A stretch of DNA of 64,000 nucleotides from Straminergon stramineum (taxonomy: Eukaryota; Streptophyta; Bryopsida; Hypnales; Calliergonaceae): assembly GCA_963920665.1 (NCBI GenBank), contig OY987270.1, positions 19,804,019-19,868,018 of the forward strand. The letters run 5' to 3'. The notes under the pieces were generated by a model. The model saw nothing but the letters and a program-made list of their open reading frames with translations, did no database searches and was not told where the DNA came from. Shown in pieces: positions 62,584 through 64,000 of this stretch (its first letter is position 1; every line of letters begins with the position of its first letter). The position numbers were made by a program, and so were the translations under genes.

Positions 62584-63310
62584 GGGTGATTGCAAGAAAC
62601 ACTTCTCCTATTTCTTGTCTTCTTGTCCTTGAATAGGTGGTTTTGTGCTTATAACTTTGGCATCGTTAGTCTGTTTGGTGTGAAATTTGGAAGGGAGGTA
62701 GATGCAGTAGTTTCAGGTATTCTCAATTTTTTTTCAATTTTTTTCAAATTATTTTACTATTTTAAACTTACCCTCAATTGGATATCTATTTTGGTCACTT
62801 TTTGGGTGGTGATTTAGTACTATTTTCAACCCAAAAATGTGAATTGGAAGCCACAAATTGGATATGTTGAAAGTGTTCTACTTTTTCAAGGAATGATGAA
62901 GAGTTTTGTGAAAATAGCAACATGTCGGTTGCACAAATGGGGTCAAAGTGACCTTCCTTGGCATGAAGGCTACGAAGAGGGAAAAAAAATTCTTACATAA
63001 ATTCTTTGGTGCAATGTAAGTGCAATCTTCTCCTAGCAAAACCTTTTTTTTATGGATTTTTAAAATTTTTTTGGAATTACTATAAATGAAAAGGTCCACA
63101 AACCCCTTTTTTGCTTTTTATTGCTCCCAATGGCTTTTGTAGTATTCCGTAGTAGCCTACAGTATTGCATAGTATTGAATCAATGGGTAAGATTCACAAT
63201 CACACTACTAACATACAGAATTGATAGTTCTACATACATTGTATTGCCATTCCTGTGGCTAGAAGATGCTTTTTTGACACAAAAACATGAAGTATTTCTT
63301 GCAATCACCC
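62584..63310. mobile_element. TIR element, 727 bp, unclassified
   Basis: Ends GGGTGATTGCAAGAAACACT and AGTATTTCTTGCAATCACCC are inverted repeats of about 20 bp with one mismatch. TTGT lies on both sides. The small open frames inside are not recognised. Confidence 0.6.
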
Positions 63311-64000
63311 TTGTTTCAACTTTGACAACAAAGTTATGAAGAATTTTTATTTTGACAGTTGGAATATACTATGCACCAAACTTTTAATGTTTTTTTTTTA
63401 TTATTTTCAAAAGAATAAGATGAATTTGAGAGTCACTCTTATATGAGAATTTACAATATTTATACTACTTAAGTAGACTTTACAAAATTTGTATGAACTT
63501 ATTTCACAATAAAATAAGTTTGAATTACCAATAAAATGTAAATAAAATATTAAAAAATGGTAACCTTTTTCATAAAACGAAGATTTTCTATTTTCATAAT
63601 TTCATAATTTTTTTCCCAACAATTTTCAAAATTTGATGAAATATTATTCATTTTATACAAATATATTCATATAATTATGATTGAGTAAGTTATAATGTTT
63701 AGACTCTAGCCATCATTGAAATATTAAATGATATAACTACTAAAATTACCTATACATTTTCATTGGAAAAACGAGAAAACCTAATGAATTAATAATAAAA
63801 TTTAATATTAATGGGAAGATTAGCTTCCAAAAGTAATAAAATAGATTGAATTCCTTCAATGAAGGGTTAGTACAATTGAAAGACTATAAACTTTTATTTA
63901 CTATAAAATTCTTTTAGATAAATATTTGTAAAAAAATATGCAACACTTGTATGTTTTTTTATGTGAAATTATATTCTATATAGAATTAGAACACTCATGT
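63311..64000. other. AT-rich DNA to the end of the window
   Basis: Very AT-rich; nothing recognised. Confidence 0.5.

Overview
The window is nuclear DNA of a land plant. It holds three split protein-coding genes with GT-AG introns: a beta-catenin-like spliceosome protein (CTNNBL1), the DNA-repair nuclease MRE11, and ribosomal protein S10 (RPS10). Their proteins are of plant type, and each gene has the plant telo-box AAACCCTAA near its 5' end. The exons are fairly GC-balanced, while the DNA between genes is very AT-rich and packed with short non-autonomous transposons. The deduced proteins would fit a non-seed plant such as a bryophyte, but the species cannot be fixed from sequence alone.

Layout: 1-17,346 is intergenic and rich in repeats. 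17,347-20,395 (minus) is CTNNBL1 in 8 coding exons, 533 aa. About 5.9 kb of repeats follows. 26,258-34,645 (plus) is MRE11 in 21 coding exons, about 707 aa, transcribed divergently from CTNNBL1. After a 4.9 kb gap, 39,507-41,194 (minus) is RPS10 in 2 coding exons, 180 aa, convergent with MRE11. From 41.3 kb to the end I see no convincing gene. That part holds stacked mobile elements, plus a GC-richer stretch at about 56.8-59.4 kb with possible but unproven coding content.

The three genes are housekeeping genes of unrelated pathways (splicing, double-strand-break repair, translation). Nothing suggests they work together beyond possibly shared promoter motifs.

The most interesting content is in the repeats. 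At least a dozen elements of several different families (about 210-930 bp) begin CCCC(T)TAA-like and end TTAGGGG-like, and are flanked on both sides by TTAA. One of them (36,573-37,107) sits inside a copy of another repeat, and comparison with unoccupied copies shows that TTAA was the target and was duplicated. TTAA targets with CCC-starting ends are the hallmark of the piggyBac superfamily. No transposase is present here, so these would be MITE-type passengers. Many share a similar right-end module of about 200 bp although their left parts differ. A second group has CACTA ends and 3-bp target duplications. Several elements are nested, which gives a readable insertion history.
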